Origin: an uncultured Verrucomicrobiota bacterium
GTDB taxonomy: Bacteria > Verrucomicrobiota > Verrucomicrobiia > Limisphaerales > UBA9464
NCBI GenBank assembly: GCA_903821635.1
Contig: CAIJLV010000163.1
Location: 17,985 to 81,984, forward strand
DNA: 64,000 nt
Direction: 5' to 3'
The notes beneath the pieces were generated by a model. That model saw nothing but the letters and a program-made list of their open reading frames with translations. It made no database searches and had not been told where the DNA came from. The position numbers and the translations under genes are program-made. Shown here piece by piece: positions 39,217-48,600 of this stretch. The stretch's first letter is position 1. Every line of letters starts with the position of its first letter.

Positions 39217-39449
39217 AGCAAAAAAGACGGCGCGACGGCACCCGGATCAATTGCGCTGGCGGTTTCCGCGCCCGCGACTTCGGTTCCCGCATTTCACCCC
39301 GCTCAACGTCGTTCGTTGGGTGGGACAACTGGACTCCCGCGGACGTCACGGCCGGAACCGTGACCGAACCGAAGCCCCCACTTACGGGCTTGGCGAACGC
39401 GACGCGGTTCCCGCAACGTGCGCCGCCGCTTGATCGAAGACTCGCCACC

Positions 39450-40214
39450 ATGACCCCCACCGAAGCCGCCGCCCTTCTCGACCGTTTCCAATGCGGTGAA
39501 CTCGACCGCGACGCCGTGCTGCGCGCCTTTCAGGCCGAACCCTTGCAGGATCTCGGTTTCGCCGTCGTGGACACGCACCGCACACTCCGGAAAGGCTTTC
39601 CCGAGGTAATCTTCGGCGCGGGCAAGACGCCGGGCCAAGTTGTCGCGATCGCCGAGCAAATTGTCACCGCCAACGACCGCGTGCTCATCACTCGCATCAC
39701 GCCCGAACACGCAACGCGCTTCCGCGAACAATTCGAGCAAGGCATCCACCATGAGGCGGCCCGCTGCCTGACGCTGGAGCGGAAACCCCTCCCAAAGCGC
39801 CCCGGCTACATTGCCGTGGTGGGCGCGGGCACCAGCGATCTGCCGGTCGCCGAGGAGGCGGCCCTCACCGCCGAATTCATGGGCAATGAGGTTCGGCGCA
39901 TCTACGACGTGGGCGTCGCCGGCATCCACCGCCTGTTCCGGCGGCTCGACGAAATTCAATCGGCGAACGTGGTCATCTGCGTGGCGGGCATGGAGGCGGC
40001 GCTACCCAGCGTGCTGGGCGGCCTGATCGCGAAGCCACTCATCGGCGTGCCGACAAGCGTGGGTTACGGCGCCCACTTCGGCGGTCTGACGGCGTTGCTC
40101 GGCATGTTGAATTCCTGCGCCAGCGGCCTGACCGTGGTGAATATTGATAACGGCTTCGGCGCGGGCTACGCCGCGAGTCAGATCAACGAGCTCGCCAGCC
40201 GCCCTGCCGTTTGA
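39450..40214 (+). CDS. larB: Nickel-pincer cofactor biosynthesis protein LarB
   Basis: Enzyme of 254 aa. LarB carboxylates and hydrolyses nicotinic acid adenine dinucleotide to pyridinium-3,5-biscarboxylic acid mononucleotide, the first step to the nickel-pincer cofactor of lactate racemase-type enzymes. The N-terminal domain has LDRFQCGELDRDAVLRAF and GFPEVIFGAGKTPGQV. The PurE-like C-terminal domain has YIAVVGAGTSDLPVAEEAAL, DVGVAGIHRL, VVICVAGMEAALPSVLGGL and VPTSVGYGAHFGG, then NIDNGFGAG. The start at 39450 gives normal length; the open frame upstream is ignored. LarC and LarE are not in this window. Confidence 0.95.
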   Translation: MTPTEAAALLDRFQCGELDRDAVLRAFQAEPLQDLGFAVVDTHRTLRKGFPEVIFGAGKTPGQVVAIAEQIVTANDRVLITRITPEHATRFREQFEQGIHHEAARCLTLERKPLPKRPGYIAVVGAGTSDLPVAEEAALTAEFMGNEVRRIYDVGVAGIHRLFRRLDEIQSANVVICVAGMEAALPSVLGGLIAKPLIGVPTSVGYGAHFGGLTALLGMLNSCASGLTVVNIDNGFGAGYAASQINELASRPAV

Positions 40215-40268
40215 AGGCGGGCGCGGACGAAAAGGAAGGCGCACTTAAACGCGCGACCACGGTTTCGC

Positions 40269-40811
40269 TCAGGCCACCAGGCCTGCATGCGTTTCCGCCC
40301 AGCGGGCCATCAGCCAGAGCAGATCGCTGAGCCGGTTCAGGAAGATGATGATCTCCGGATTCCGCAATTGCCCGGCTTCGTGCAAAGCCACGACGCGGCG
40401 TTCCGCCCGACGGGCCGTCGTCCGGGCGACGTCCAGCGCTGCGGCGGACAGATTGGCCCCCGGAGTCGCCCAGCCCTTGAAGGAAATCTGCTGCGCTTCG
40501 ATCACCGCCACGAGTTCATCGAGCCGAGCCGTCATTTCCGGCGTGACCAGTTTGAAGCCATCTTTCACGTAGCGTTCGAGATCGTCCACCCCGGTCGCCA
40601 ATTCCCCCATCGCGATGACGAGTTCATGTTGGATGAGCAGCAAGTTGTCCCGCAGGAACGGGGTCGTGGCCTGCGCGCGGGCGAGCCCCAGAGCGGCGTT
40701 CAACTCATCCACGCTGCCGTAGGATTCCACGCGTGGATGGCATTTCGAAACGCGGCGATTATACATCAAGCCGGTGAAGCCGGCGTCTCCGGTGCGGGTG
40801 GCAATGCTCAT
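40269..40811 (-). CDS. PduO-type ATP:cob(I)alamin adenosyltransferase
   Basis: Enzyme of 180 aa that transfers the adenosyl group of ATP to cob(I)alamin or cobyrinate, forming adenosylcobalamin. The ATG at 40811 gives MSIATRTGDAGFTGLM, the ATP-binding N-terminus (TRTGDxGxT). Further motifs are HPRVESYGSVDELNAALG and ARTTARRAERRVVAL (the conserved RRxER helix), plus YLNRLSD-like IFLNRLSDLLWLMARW. It is convergent with larB and divergent from comEC, whose start is 68 bases away. No cobalamin riboswitch was recognised. Confidence 0.94.
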   Translation of the reverse strand: MSIATRTGDAGFTGLMYNRRVSKCHPRVESYGSVDELNAALGLARAQATTPFLRDNLLLIQHELVIAMGELATGVDDLERYVKDGFKLVTPEMTARLDELVAVIEAQQISFKGWATPGANLSAAALDVARTTARRAERRVVALHEAGQLRNPEIIIFLNRLSDLLWLMARWAETHAGLVA

Positions 40812-40878
40812 TGGGCGCTGAGATTGGGTCGGATTCAGGTTTGTGCAACTGACGCCGCGTGGTTTCCTCCCCGGACCC

Positions 40879-43305
40879 ATGAAACGACCCCTGCTCTGGC
40901 CGGCGCTGTGTTTCGCGCTGGGCGTGGCCTTGGGGGAAGGCTTGGGGGCGCCGCTGGGACCGCTGTTCGGCGGGGCGGGCCTGGGCCTGTTGGCGGCGGG
41001 GCTGTTACCTCGACTCCGTTATGAGCTCCTGCTCGCCGTCAGCTTGGTCGGCGGCTGGATTCAACACGGACTGCACCAGTCGTCGCCGGCGCCGCACGAT
41101 CTGCGCCGGCAGGTGGGCACGAACGCGACGTTCGCGACTCTCCGCTGCGAAATCCGCGATACCCCAGCCCTCAAACTGGTGGAACGCCGGGGCCAACTCT
41201 CCGGCCGCACCCTCTTTCGGGTGCGGGTTTATGAGTGCGAGCAAGCGGGCCTTTGGCGGCCGGCGACCGGCGACGTGGCAGTCAGTCTCAAAGGGCCCGT
41301 GCCACCGGAATTTTTCCGCACCCAACGGCTCGAACTGCGTGGGGTATTGCAGCGACCGCCCGGGCCGGCGGCGCCAGGTCTGTTCGACTACGCCACCCAT
41401 CTGCGGCACCAAGGTTGCTGGTTCACACTCCTCGCCGACGGTCCCCACGACTGGCGCTTGGCGCCGGACTCGGTCGACGCCCCCCCGCTGAGCGAGCGTT
41501 TCTTGCCGTGGGCCCAAACTACACTCGCCCGCGGATTGCCGGATGACGAAGCCACCCGCTTGCTCTGGGCGATGGCGTTGGGCTGGAAGACGGCCTTGGA
41601 CGGCGAAGTGGACACCGTCTTCATGAAGTCGGGAACCATGCACGTGTTCGCGATCAGCGGACTTCACATCGCCCTGATCGCTGGGGTGATCGTCGCGCTG
41701 CTCCGCGCCGCCCGGATGCCGCGCCGCGGCTGCGGGCTCGTGGCCATTCCCTTATTGTGGTTTTACGTGGCGGCGACCGGCTGGCAGACGTCGGCCATCC
41801 GCTCGGCACTGATGAGCACGGTAGTCATCGGGAGTTGGGCCTTGGAGCGTCCCGGCGACTTGTTCAACTCCCTAGCCTTGGCGTTGCTGACCGTGCTCGT
41901 GTGGGCGCCGGGACAATTGTTCCAAGCCAGCTTCCAACTCTCGTTTGGCGTGGTCGCCGGCATGGCGCTGTTGGTGCCGCTGATGGAACCGCGCCTACTG
42001 CAATTACTGCGGTTCGATCCCGACCCGTTTCTGCCCGACGAACTGCGCCCACGCTGGCAACGCTGGCTGGAATTGCCGCTCCGCCGCTTGGCCCTGCTGC
42101 TAGCGGCCAGTTTGGCGGCCCAAATCGCCTCACTCCCGCTCACGGTGCATTACTTCAACCTGCTGAATCCCGTGAGCTTGTTGGCCAACCTCGTCGTCGT
42201 GCCGCTGTCCGCCCTGACCCTGGCCGCCAACGTCGCCTCGCTCGCTGTCGGTGGTTGGTGGCCGTGGCTCGGGGAAACGTTTAACGCCAGCGCGTGGCTG
42301 TGGATGCGGGGCATGGTATGGGTCAGCCGGCTTGCCGCCGAAGTCCCGGCCGGCGTCTGGTATGTCGCCGCGCCGCCGTGGCCTTGGTGGATTCCGTATT
42401 TCGCCGTCGTGCTCGCCTTGACGTCGGGGTGGGCTTTCCGTGAGGAAATCCGCAAAGGGTTCGCCCTCGCCGTGGGCTTGGTCGTTGCCGCCGCCTTGTG
42501 GGCCGGTTTACAAGCCCGCTCGCAAACCACGCTCACTCTGCTCGCCGGGGGCAAGGCCATGGTGTTCGACGGCCCTGCACGGAGCCAAGATTTGCTCGTG
42601 GACACGGGTAGCGAGGCCGCCGCCACGGCCCTGGTGGTGCCCTTTCTGCACAGCTCAGGCTGGAATTCCATCCCCCAACTGCTCGTCTCCCACGGCGACC
42701 TGCAACACGTCGGCGGCAGCGAGGTCGTGCTCCGTGAACTGCCCGTGCGAACTTTGGCCTTGGCCGCCACCAATGCCCGTTCGCCCGCCTTCCGCCAATT
42801 GCTGACGCTCGCCGCCGAACAGTGCTTGCCCCTGCAGTTGGCCCACAGTGGCGCGGCCCTCGCCGGTTGGGACATTTTGCATCCGCCGGCCGGTGCCCGC
42901 TTTGCCCGCGCGGACGACACGGCCGTGGTCTTGCGCCGCGATTTCGGCGGCTGCCGCATCTTGCTGCTGTCCGACCTCGGACGACTGGGCCAACAGGCGT
43001 TGCGAGAGCGGCCGACGGAGTTGATCGCGGACATCGTGGTCGCCGGGCTTCCGCGCGAAGCGGAACCACTGCAGGAGGAACTTTTGGCACGCATCAACCC
43101 GCAGTTGGTCGTGATCGCCTCCGCCGAATACCCCGCGCCCGAGCGGGTCAAGCCGGCCACCCGGGCACGGCTGCGGCAGACGGGCCGACGCCTCCTGTTC
43201 ACCGAAGATTGCGGGACACTTCAGTTCCATCCTGGGCCCGCGGGAATGCGCGTAACCGCGATGGACGGGACCACGATCTTGCTTCCGCCGCGGTCCAATC
43301 CCTGA
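40879..43305 (+). CDS. comEC: ComEC/Rec2-family DNA uptake channel protein
   Basis: Polytopic membrane protein of 808 aa from the ATG at 40879. Parts: N-terminal helices with a DUF4131-like OB region (residues about 1-180); the competence core with FAISGLHIALIAG and many TM helices (about 210-540); and a C-terminal metallo-beta-lactamase-like domain (VFDGPARSQDLLVDTGSEA, LLVSHGDLQHVGG, ILLLSDLGRLG). In typical ComEC the metal motif is THxDxDHxGG; here it is SHGDLQHVGG, with Gln at an Asp position, so nuclease activity may be weak or lost. ComEC carries single-stranded DNA across the inner membrane. No other com gene is present. Confidence 0.92.
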   Translation: MKRPLLWPALCFALGVALGEGLGAPLGPLFGGAGLGLLAAGLLPRLRYELLLAVSLVGGWIQHGLHQSSPAPHDLRRQVGTNATFATLRCEIRDTPALKLVERRGQLSGRTLFRVRVYECEQAGLWRPATGDVAVSLKGPVPPEFFRTQRLELRGVLQRPPGPAAPGLFDYATHLRHQGCWFTLLADGPHDWRLAPDSVDAPPLSERFLPWAQTTLARGLPDDEATRLLWAMALGWKTALDGEVDTVFMKSGTMHVFAISGLHIALIAGVIVALLRAARMPRRGCGLVAIPLLWFYVAATGWQTSAIRSALMSTVVIGSWALERPGDLFNSLALALLTVLVWAPGQLFQASFQLSFGVVAGMALLVPLMEPRLLQLLRFDPDPFLPDELRPRWQRWLELPLRRLALLLAASLAAQIASLPLTVHYFNLLNPVSLLANLVVVPLSALTLAANVASLAVGGWWPWLGETFNASAWLWMRGMVWVSRLAAEVPAGVWYVAAPPWPWWIPYFAVVLALTSGWAFREEIRKGFALAVGLVVAAALWAGLQARSQTTLTLLAGGKAMVFDGPARSQDLLVDTGSEAAATALVVPFLHSSGWNSIPQLLVSHGDLQHVGGSEVVLRELPVRTLALAATNARSPAFRQLLTLAAEQCLPLQLAHSGAALAGWDILHPPAGARFARADDTAVVLRRDFGGCRILLLSDLGRLGQQALRERPTELIADIVVAGLPREAEPLQEELLARINPQLVVIASAEYPAPERVKPATRARLRQTGRRLLFTEDCGTLQFHPGPAGMRVTAMDGTTILLPPRSNP

Positions 43306-43422
43306 CCGCGGCGCAGCCCAGCCGGCGGTAACACGGGACGGAAAACTCATGGACGGCAGCCCAGTGCTTGCGCGAGTTTCCGAGCGCTCTAACATAGCGG
43401 AGCTTTTCAGTCCGATTTGACC

Positions 43423-44667
43423 ATGAACCCGCCGCAAAAGGTTTATTACTTCGATAACAACGCCACCACCCGCATCGCGCCGGAGGTGGTCGACGCCATG
43501 ATCCCCTTCCTCCGGGAAATGTGGGGCAATCCTTCCAGCGCCTACGCCTTTGGCGCCCAAGTCCACGGCCATGTGGAAGCCGCCCGGGCCAAGGTTGCGG
43601 CGTTGGTCGGGGCCGATCCGAAGGAAATCATCTTCACCTCCTGCGGCACCGAGTCGAACAACTCCGCGATTCACAGTGCGCTGATCAGCTCGGGAAAGCG
43701 CCACGTTATCACCACGGCAGTCGAGCACAGCGCCAACATCAATTTCGGCGAATATCTTCAGAAACAGGGCTTTGAAGTCACCTACCTGCCCGTTGAAAGC
43801 GACGGTTCGCTGGACCTCCACCTGCTGGAGAAGTCGATCCGGCCAGACACGGCGATCGTCTCGGTGATGTATGCGAACAACGAGACGGGGGTGATCTTTC
43901 CGATCGAAGAAGTCGCCGCCATTTGCCGCAGCAAGGGCACCCTCTGCCACACCGACGCCGTGCAGGTGCCCGGCAAACTGAAACTCGACGCCCATCAACT
44001 GGGCGTGGATTTTCTCTCCCTCAGCGCGCACAAGCTGCACGCGCCGAAGGGAATCGGCCTGCTTTACGTCAAACGCCGCACCAAATACACGCCCTACATC
44101 ATCGGCGGCCACCAAGAAAAAGGCCGGCGCGGCGGCACGGAAAGCGTCGCCAACATCATTGCCTTCGGCCGCGCAGCCGAACTGGCCATGGCCACCTTGG
44201 ACGAAGAAAATACCCGCGTTCGGGCGCTACGGGACCGGTTGGAGACCTTCATCCTCACGAATATTCCGAACACGGTCCGCAATGGCGCCAAGGAGCCGCG
44301 CCTGCCGAACACGGTCAACATCGGCTTCGACTTTGTGGAGGCCGAGGCCGTCCTCCTCCTGCTCGACCAGATCGGCATTTGCGCCAGCTCCGGCAGCGCT
44401 TGCACCACCGGATCCTTGGACCCGTCCCACGTGCTGTCGGCGATGGGTGTAAAGCCGATGCGCGCCCGCGGATCGGTTCGGTTCAGCCTCGGCATCTACA
44501 ACACGGATGCCGAAGTGGATTACCTGATCCAACACCTGCCGCCGATCATCCAAAAGCTACGCGACATCTCGCCGCTCAACCCGGCGCACCAGGACAACGA
44601 CCGCTATGACATCGCGGGCGCCCGGGCGAAGCACGAGCAGGATCTAGCCATGGCCAAGACGGAATAG
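43423..44667 (+). CDS. Cysteine desulfurase (NifS/IscS family)
   Basis: PLP enzyme of 414 aa. The ATG at 43423 is preferred over the TTG two codons upstream. Motifs: VYYFDNNATTRIAPEV at the N-terminus, FTSCGTESNNSAIHSAL, TTAVEHSAN, NNETGVIFPI, HTDAVQVPGK, SLSAHKLHAPKGIGLLYV (PLP Lys), then GGHQEKGRRGGTESVANI and the catalytic-Cys loop SSGSACTTGSLDPSHVLSAMG. It supplies sulfane sulfur for Fe-S clusters or thiolation. Unlike many isc loci, no IscU or regulator gene follows. A 414-aa length with a charged tail after the domain is normal. Confidence 0.94.
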   Translation: MNPPQKVYYFDNNATTRIAPEVVDAMIPFLREMWGNPSSAYAFGAQVHGHVEAARAKVAALVGADPKEIIFTSCGTESNNSAIHSALISSGKRHVITTAVEHSANINFGEYLQKQGFEVTYLPVESDGSLDLHLLEKSIRPDTAIVSVMYANNETGVIFPIEEVAAICRSKGTLCHTDAVQVPGKLKLDAHQLGVDFLSLSAHKLHAPKGIGLLYVKRRTKYTPYIIGGHQEKGRRGGTESVANIIAFGRAAELAMATLDEENTRVRALRDRLETFILTNIPNTVRNGAKEPRLPNTVNIGFDFVEAEAVLLLLDQIGICASSGSACTTGSLDPSHVLSAMGVKPMRARGSVRFSLGIYNTDAEVDYLIQHLPPIIQKLRDISPLNPAHQDNDRYDIAGARAKHEQDLAMAKTE

Positions 44668-44752
44668 TCGGTTTCGGGGGCGAGTCGGCGGAAGTCACGC
44701 CCGACAACCTGCGCAGTGGCCCCGTTTGCCCTCTGGCGGGTGATGCAGAGGC

Positions 44753-44783
44753 GGCATCCGAAGGCGACTGCACTTCGGATGCC
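44753..44783. repeat. Perfect 11-bp hairpin between nifS-like gene and sigma factor
   Basis: GGCATCCGAAG (44753-44763) and CTTCGGATGCC (44773-44783) are exact reverse complements with a 9-base loop. AGAATAATTG follows, so there is no true T-tract. It lies about 90 bases after the desulfurase stop and 57 bases before the sigma-factor ATG. It may end transcription of the first gene or act in the leader of the second. The rest of 44668-44839 shows nothing recognisable. Confidence 0.5.
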
Positions 44784-44839
44784 AGAATAATTGATTGGGG
44801 AGCCGTTCTACAGACCCATAGCCTTCCCCAGCACCACCC

Positions 44840-45631
44840 ATGGCGAAAAAACTGGAGCCCCTAAGCGGGATTCATGACTCGGAATTCCCGAGCGGCCAGC
44901 GGCGGCCAGCGGGCCTGTTCGTCAGCACGCTTTGGAGCGTGGTCCGGCGGGCCGGCAGCGCCTCCGAGCCAGAGTCCGCCGCCGCCTTGGAGCGCCTGTG
45001 CCGGCAGTATTGGCAACCGCTCTACATCTTCGCACGCCGTAAAGGGCACTCGGAACATGACGCCCAGGACCTGACTCAGGGCTTCTTGGCGGAACTACTG
45101 GCGAAGAATGGCTTCGCCCGGGCCGAACCGGCGCGGGGCCGCTTCCGCACCTTTTTGCTGGGAGCGTTTTGCAATTACCTAGCCAACCAGTGCCGGGACC
45201 AGCTCGCCCAGAAACGCGGCGGCGGACAGGTCGTGGCTTCGCTGGAGGACGAAGCGGCCGAACCTTCGGGGCAACAGCTCAGCGACGGCCAAACGCCGGA
45301 GTTCCACTACGAACGAAGCTGGGCCCTTGCCCTGCTCGAACGGGTGCTTGATCGACTGCGTGAGGAATACTCCCAGGCCGGACGAAGGGAACTGTTCGAG
45401 GCGCTCCAGCCCAGTCTCACGGGCTCCGCCGGCCAGCCCGGTTACGCCGAACTGGGACGTTCCCTCGGCCTGAGCGAAGGCACCTTGGCCGTGGCCATGC
45501 ACCGGATGCGGCGGCGCTACGGCGAATTGCTGCAGGAAGAGATCGCGGCCACGGTGGCGACGGCGGAGGAGGCCGGCGAGGAGCTGCGGCACCTGCTCCG
45601 GATCGTCTCCACCGCCCCGCCCACGCCCTGA
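44840..45631 (+). CDS. ECF-type RNA polymerase sigma factor linked to Ser/Thr kinase
   Basis: Protein of 263 aa. Region 2 is visible as LCRQYWQPLYIFARRKGHSE, then HDAQDLTQGFLAELL, and RFRTFLLGAFCNYLANQ; region 4 as QPGYAELGRSLGLSEGTLAV and AMHRMRRRYGELL. The linker between them is long and rich in Glu, Ser and Gln. A C-terminal helix extension (AATVATAEEAGEELRHLL) follows region 4. This is the sigma type found next to Ser/Thr kinases in Planctomycetes and Verrucomicrobia. No anti-sigma gene is adjacent; the kinase starting 46 bases downstream is the likely control partner, as phosphorylation controls some ECFs (EcfP/PknT precedent). Confidence 0.88.
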   Translation: MAKKLEPLSGIHDSEFPSGQRRPAGLFVSTLWSVVRRAGSASEPESAAALERLCRQYWQPLYIFARRKGHSEHDAQDLTQGFLAELLAKNGFARAEPARGRFRTFLLGAFCNYLANQCRDQLAQKRGGGQVVASLEDEAAEPSGQQLSDGQTPEFHYERSWALALLERVLDRLREEYSQAGRRELFEALQPSLTGSAGQPGYAELGRSLGLSEGTLAVAMHRMRRRYGELLQEEIAATVATAEEAGEELRHLLRIVSTAPPTP

Positions 45632-45636
45632 AGGTG

Positions 45637-45664
45637 TAAGGTTGGCCCGTTTTCCGGTTAGAAC
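45637..45664 (+). promoter_or_regulatory. Bipartite element, copy 1 (upstream of Ser/Thr kinase)
   Basis: TAAGGTT (45637-45643), a 10-base spacer, then CCGGTTAGAAC (45654-45664). It sits 6 bases after the sigma-factor stop and 12 bases before the kinase ATG. Two further copies with exactly the same spacing occur at 49361 and 53197. A promoter for the neighbouring ECF sigma is the best reading: AAGGTT and AAGAAC would be the -35 and -10 like parts. Transcripts would then have very short leaders. Confidence 0.55.
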
Positions 45665-45676
45665 CTCTCGGACAGC

Positions 45677-48600
45677 ATGCCGTCAAACGCTCCCACCTCA
45701 TCCAGCCCCACCGCCTGCAAAGTCTGTGGCACGCCGCTCGTGGCTCAACTGGGCGGGCAATGCCCCCGGTGCCTGCTGGGCTTGGCCGAGGAATTCGCCC
45801 ACCCCGCAGGAACAATCACCGCGGCGGCCGGGCCGGGAGGATTCCCAGTCCGACGGTTCGGCGACTACGAACTCTTGGTGGAGATCGCCCGGGGCGGCAT
45901 GGGTGTCGTTTACCGGGCCCGGCAGCGCAGCCTGAACCGCGAAGTCGCCCTGAAGATGATCCTCGCCGGCGAGTTGGCCGGACCCGAGGCGCTGCGGATG
46001 TTCCAGCGCGAGGCGCACGCGGCCGCAAACCTGCACCACCCCAACATCGTGCCCGTTTACGAAATCGGGGAACACGAGCTGCAGCACTACTTCACCATGC
46101 GGCTGGTGCCCGGCGGCGCCACCATCGCGGACTGGGCGCGGAGCCGGCCCCGCGCTTGGCGGGAACGCGCGGACGCCGTCGCCAAGGCCGCCCGGGCCGT
46201 GGCCTTCGCCCACAGCCGCGGCGTCCTCCACCGTGACCTCAAGCCGTCGAACATCCTGTGGGACGACGCGGCCGGCCCGCAGGTCACCGACTTCGGCCTC
46301 GCCAAACTGCTGGATGAGGCGGACGGCTCGCTAACGGTTTCAGCCCGGGTCTTTGGCAGCCCTAACTACATGGCCCCGGAGCAAGCCGGTGGCCGCCACG
46401 CGGAGATCACCACCGCCACCGACGTCTACGGTCTGGGCGCGGTGCTCTACGAGTTGTTGGCCGGCCGGCCGCCGTTCCGCGGGACCACGGCCCTCGATAC
46501 CATGCGGCGCGCCGTGGAGGAGGCCCCGGAACCGTTGCCCGAAGTTCCCACCGACCTGCGCACCATCTGCCTCAAATGCCTCGAAAAGGATCCGGCCCGC
46601 CGCTACCGCTCCGCCGCCGCCCTCGCGGATGACTTGGAACGCTGGCTCCGGAACGAACCCATCGCCGCCCGACCCACCAGCGCCGTGGAACGACTCTCCA
46701 AGTGGGTCCGGCGCCGACCGGCCAAGGCCGCCCTGGTGGCGACGGCGACCGTCGGCCTCGCGCTCCTGATGGTCGGCCAGTTATTTCACACCCGCCGCAC
46801 CAACGAGGCCCGGCGCACGGCGGAGGAAGCCAGTCGCCGCCTCGCGGGCGAACTGCGGCGCGTCGAATGGCAGCAGGCCGAGGAAGCCCTCGCGGCCGGC
46901 CGCACCCCGGACGCGATGGCCACCTTCGCCCGCTTCCTGCGCGAGACACCCGACGACACGGCGGTGGCCGCCCGGTTGCGCTCGCTGTTGGAGCTGCGAG
47001 CCTTTCCCCTCCCCCTGCTGCCGCCGCTGGTGCACGACAGTCCAGTTCGGCTAGTCCGATTGGCAGCAGATAGCAAACGCTTGGCCACGGTTGCCGACGA
47101 TGGAGTGCTGCGTTCTTGGAACCCGACGACGGGCGTGCTCGAAAAAGAGGAACGGCTGAACCTGCGGCCCGAGAAGGGATACCTCCAATTCCTGCCCGAC
47201 GGCCGCCACTTGCTCGCGGCCCGCAAGGGGGGCCGGGTGATTCTTTGGGATCTTGACCGCTGGAACATTGCCCGGGAGCTGGGTGACAGCCCCAATCGTC
47301 ACGCCAAGCTGACCCTTGGCAGCAATGGCGAGCACCTTGCCCTAGTAACCCCTCGCGACGACGTGGAGTTATGGTCCGTCTCCACTGGAACGCTGCTGGC
47401 CCGCACGAATCTCCCGGCCAAGGACCTTTTCCTTTCCGCCACCATCAGTCCCGCGGGTGAGATGATCGTTCGGGGTGAGGGACGCGGCATGTGGTTCTGG
47501 AAGCCGGCGTCCCACAGCCTGGAGCCAATGCTGCCGGCCGGGGAAAAATTCGTCTTTGTCGCCTGCGATTGGCAACGGCGGCGGGCCTACATTTCCTTGG
47601 AAGATCAGGACCGGAAAACGCAGGGCCTTGTGTGCCTCGACTTGGATACCCGGCAGGAGTTGCTCCGGAACGACAACGCCACCGCGTGGCATACGCTGGA
47701 AGTGTCGCCGGAAGGAGGCCACTTGCTGGCGTCCCAATGGGGCGGCGGCATCATGGCACTGGAAACCGCCACCCTGCGGGAGCTGTTTCCCAAGTGTGCC
47801 TTCTCGCCCGTGTTTCCAAACCCAACCGCAGACCATCCGTTCCGGGTGGCCTTCCGCACCCTCCACGACGGTTCGGGCCTGCTCCACGACCTGCGTGACG
47901 GGCAAACGCTTTTGGAACCGGTCCAGCACGAGGGGCTGATCAACAGCCACGAACTGTCCCCGGACGGAGGCAGGGTGGTGACCGGCTCCCAGGATCGGAC
48001 GGCGCGGCTCTGGGATTTGCACATGCGCAGAACCGAAGCCGGGCGGATCGACACCGGTGGCCCCGTGGAACTGCTGTCCCTGAGTCCGGATGGCCGCCGG
48101 CTGGCGGTCGCCGGCAGTCGCCAAATCCGGATCTATGACCCGGCTACGGGCGGCTTGCTGGCGGCGCCAGTCAGGGAGCCCGACCACGTCCCGTTCGTGG
48201 CCTTCTCCAACGATGGCCGATTCATCACGTCCGCGTGCTCGGACACGACCGTCCGCCTCCTGGACGGAATGAACGGCCATCCACTCTTGGTCAACCGCGC
48301 CCATACAATCCGCGTCTGGAAGGCGGTCCTTTCGCCGGATGCTCACCTGCTGGCTAGCAGCGGGGACAACCACGACGTCCACGTCCTTGATGTCTCCAGC
48401 AATCGGCCGGCGTTCGCTCCGTTGAAGCATGAGGATGCCGTGACCCACTTGGAGTTCAGCCGCGACGGTCGCCGACTGGTCTCCACCAGTGCCGATTCGA
48501 CGGCCCGGGTGTGGGATGCCACGAGCGGCCAAGCCCTGGTGCCCCCGCTGCGACACAAGGGCACGGTGTGGATGGCTTGCTTCAGTTCCAATGGACAGCG

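Noticed and set aside
40812..40878. Cobalamin riboswitch between the adenosyltransferase and comEC
   Set aside because: Only 67 bases, with no B12-box-like conserved sequence.
42655..44115. Minus-strand open frames opposite comEC and the cysteine desulfurase
   Set aside because: They cross two well supported plus-strand genes and contain no recognisable domain.
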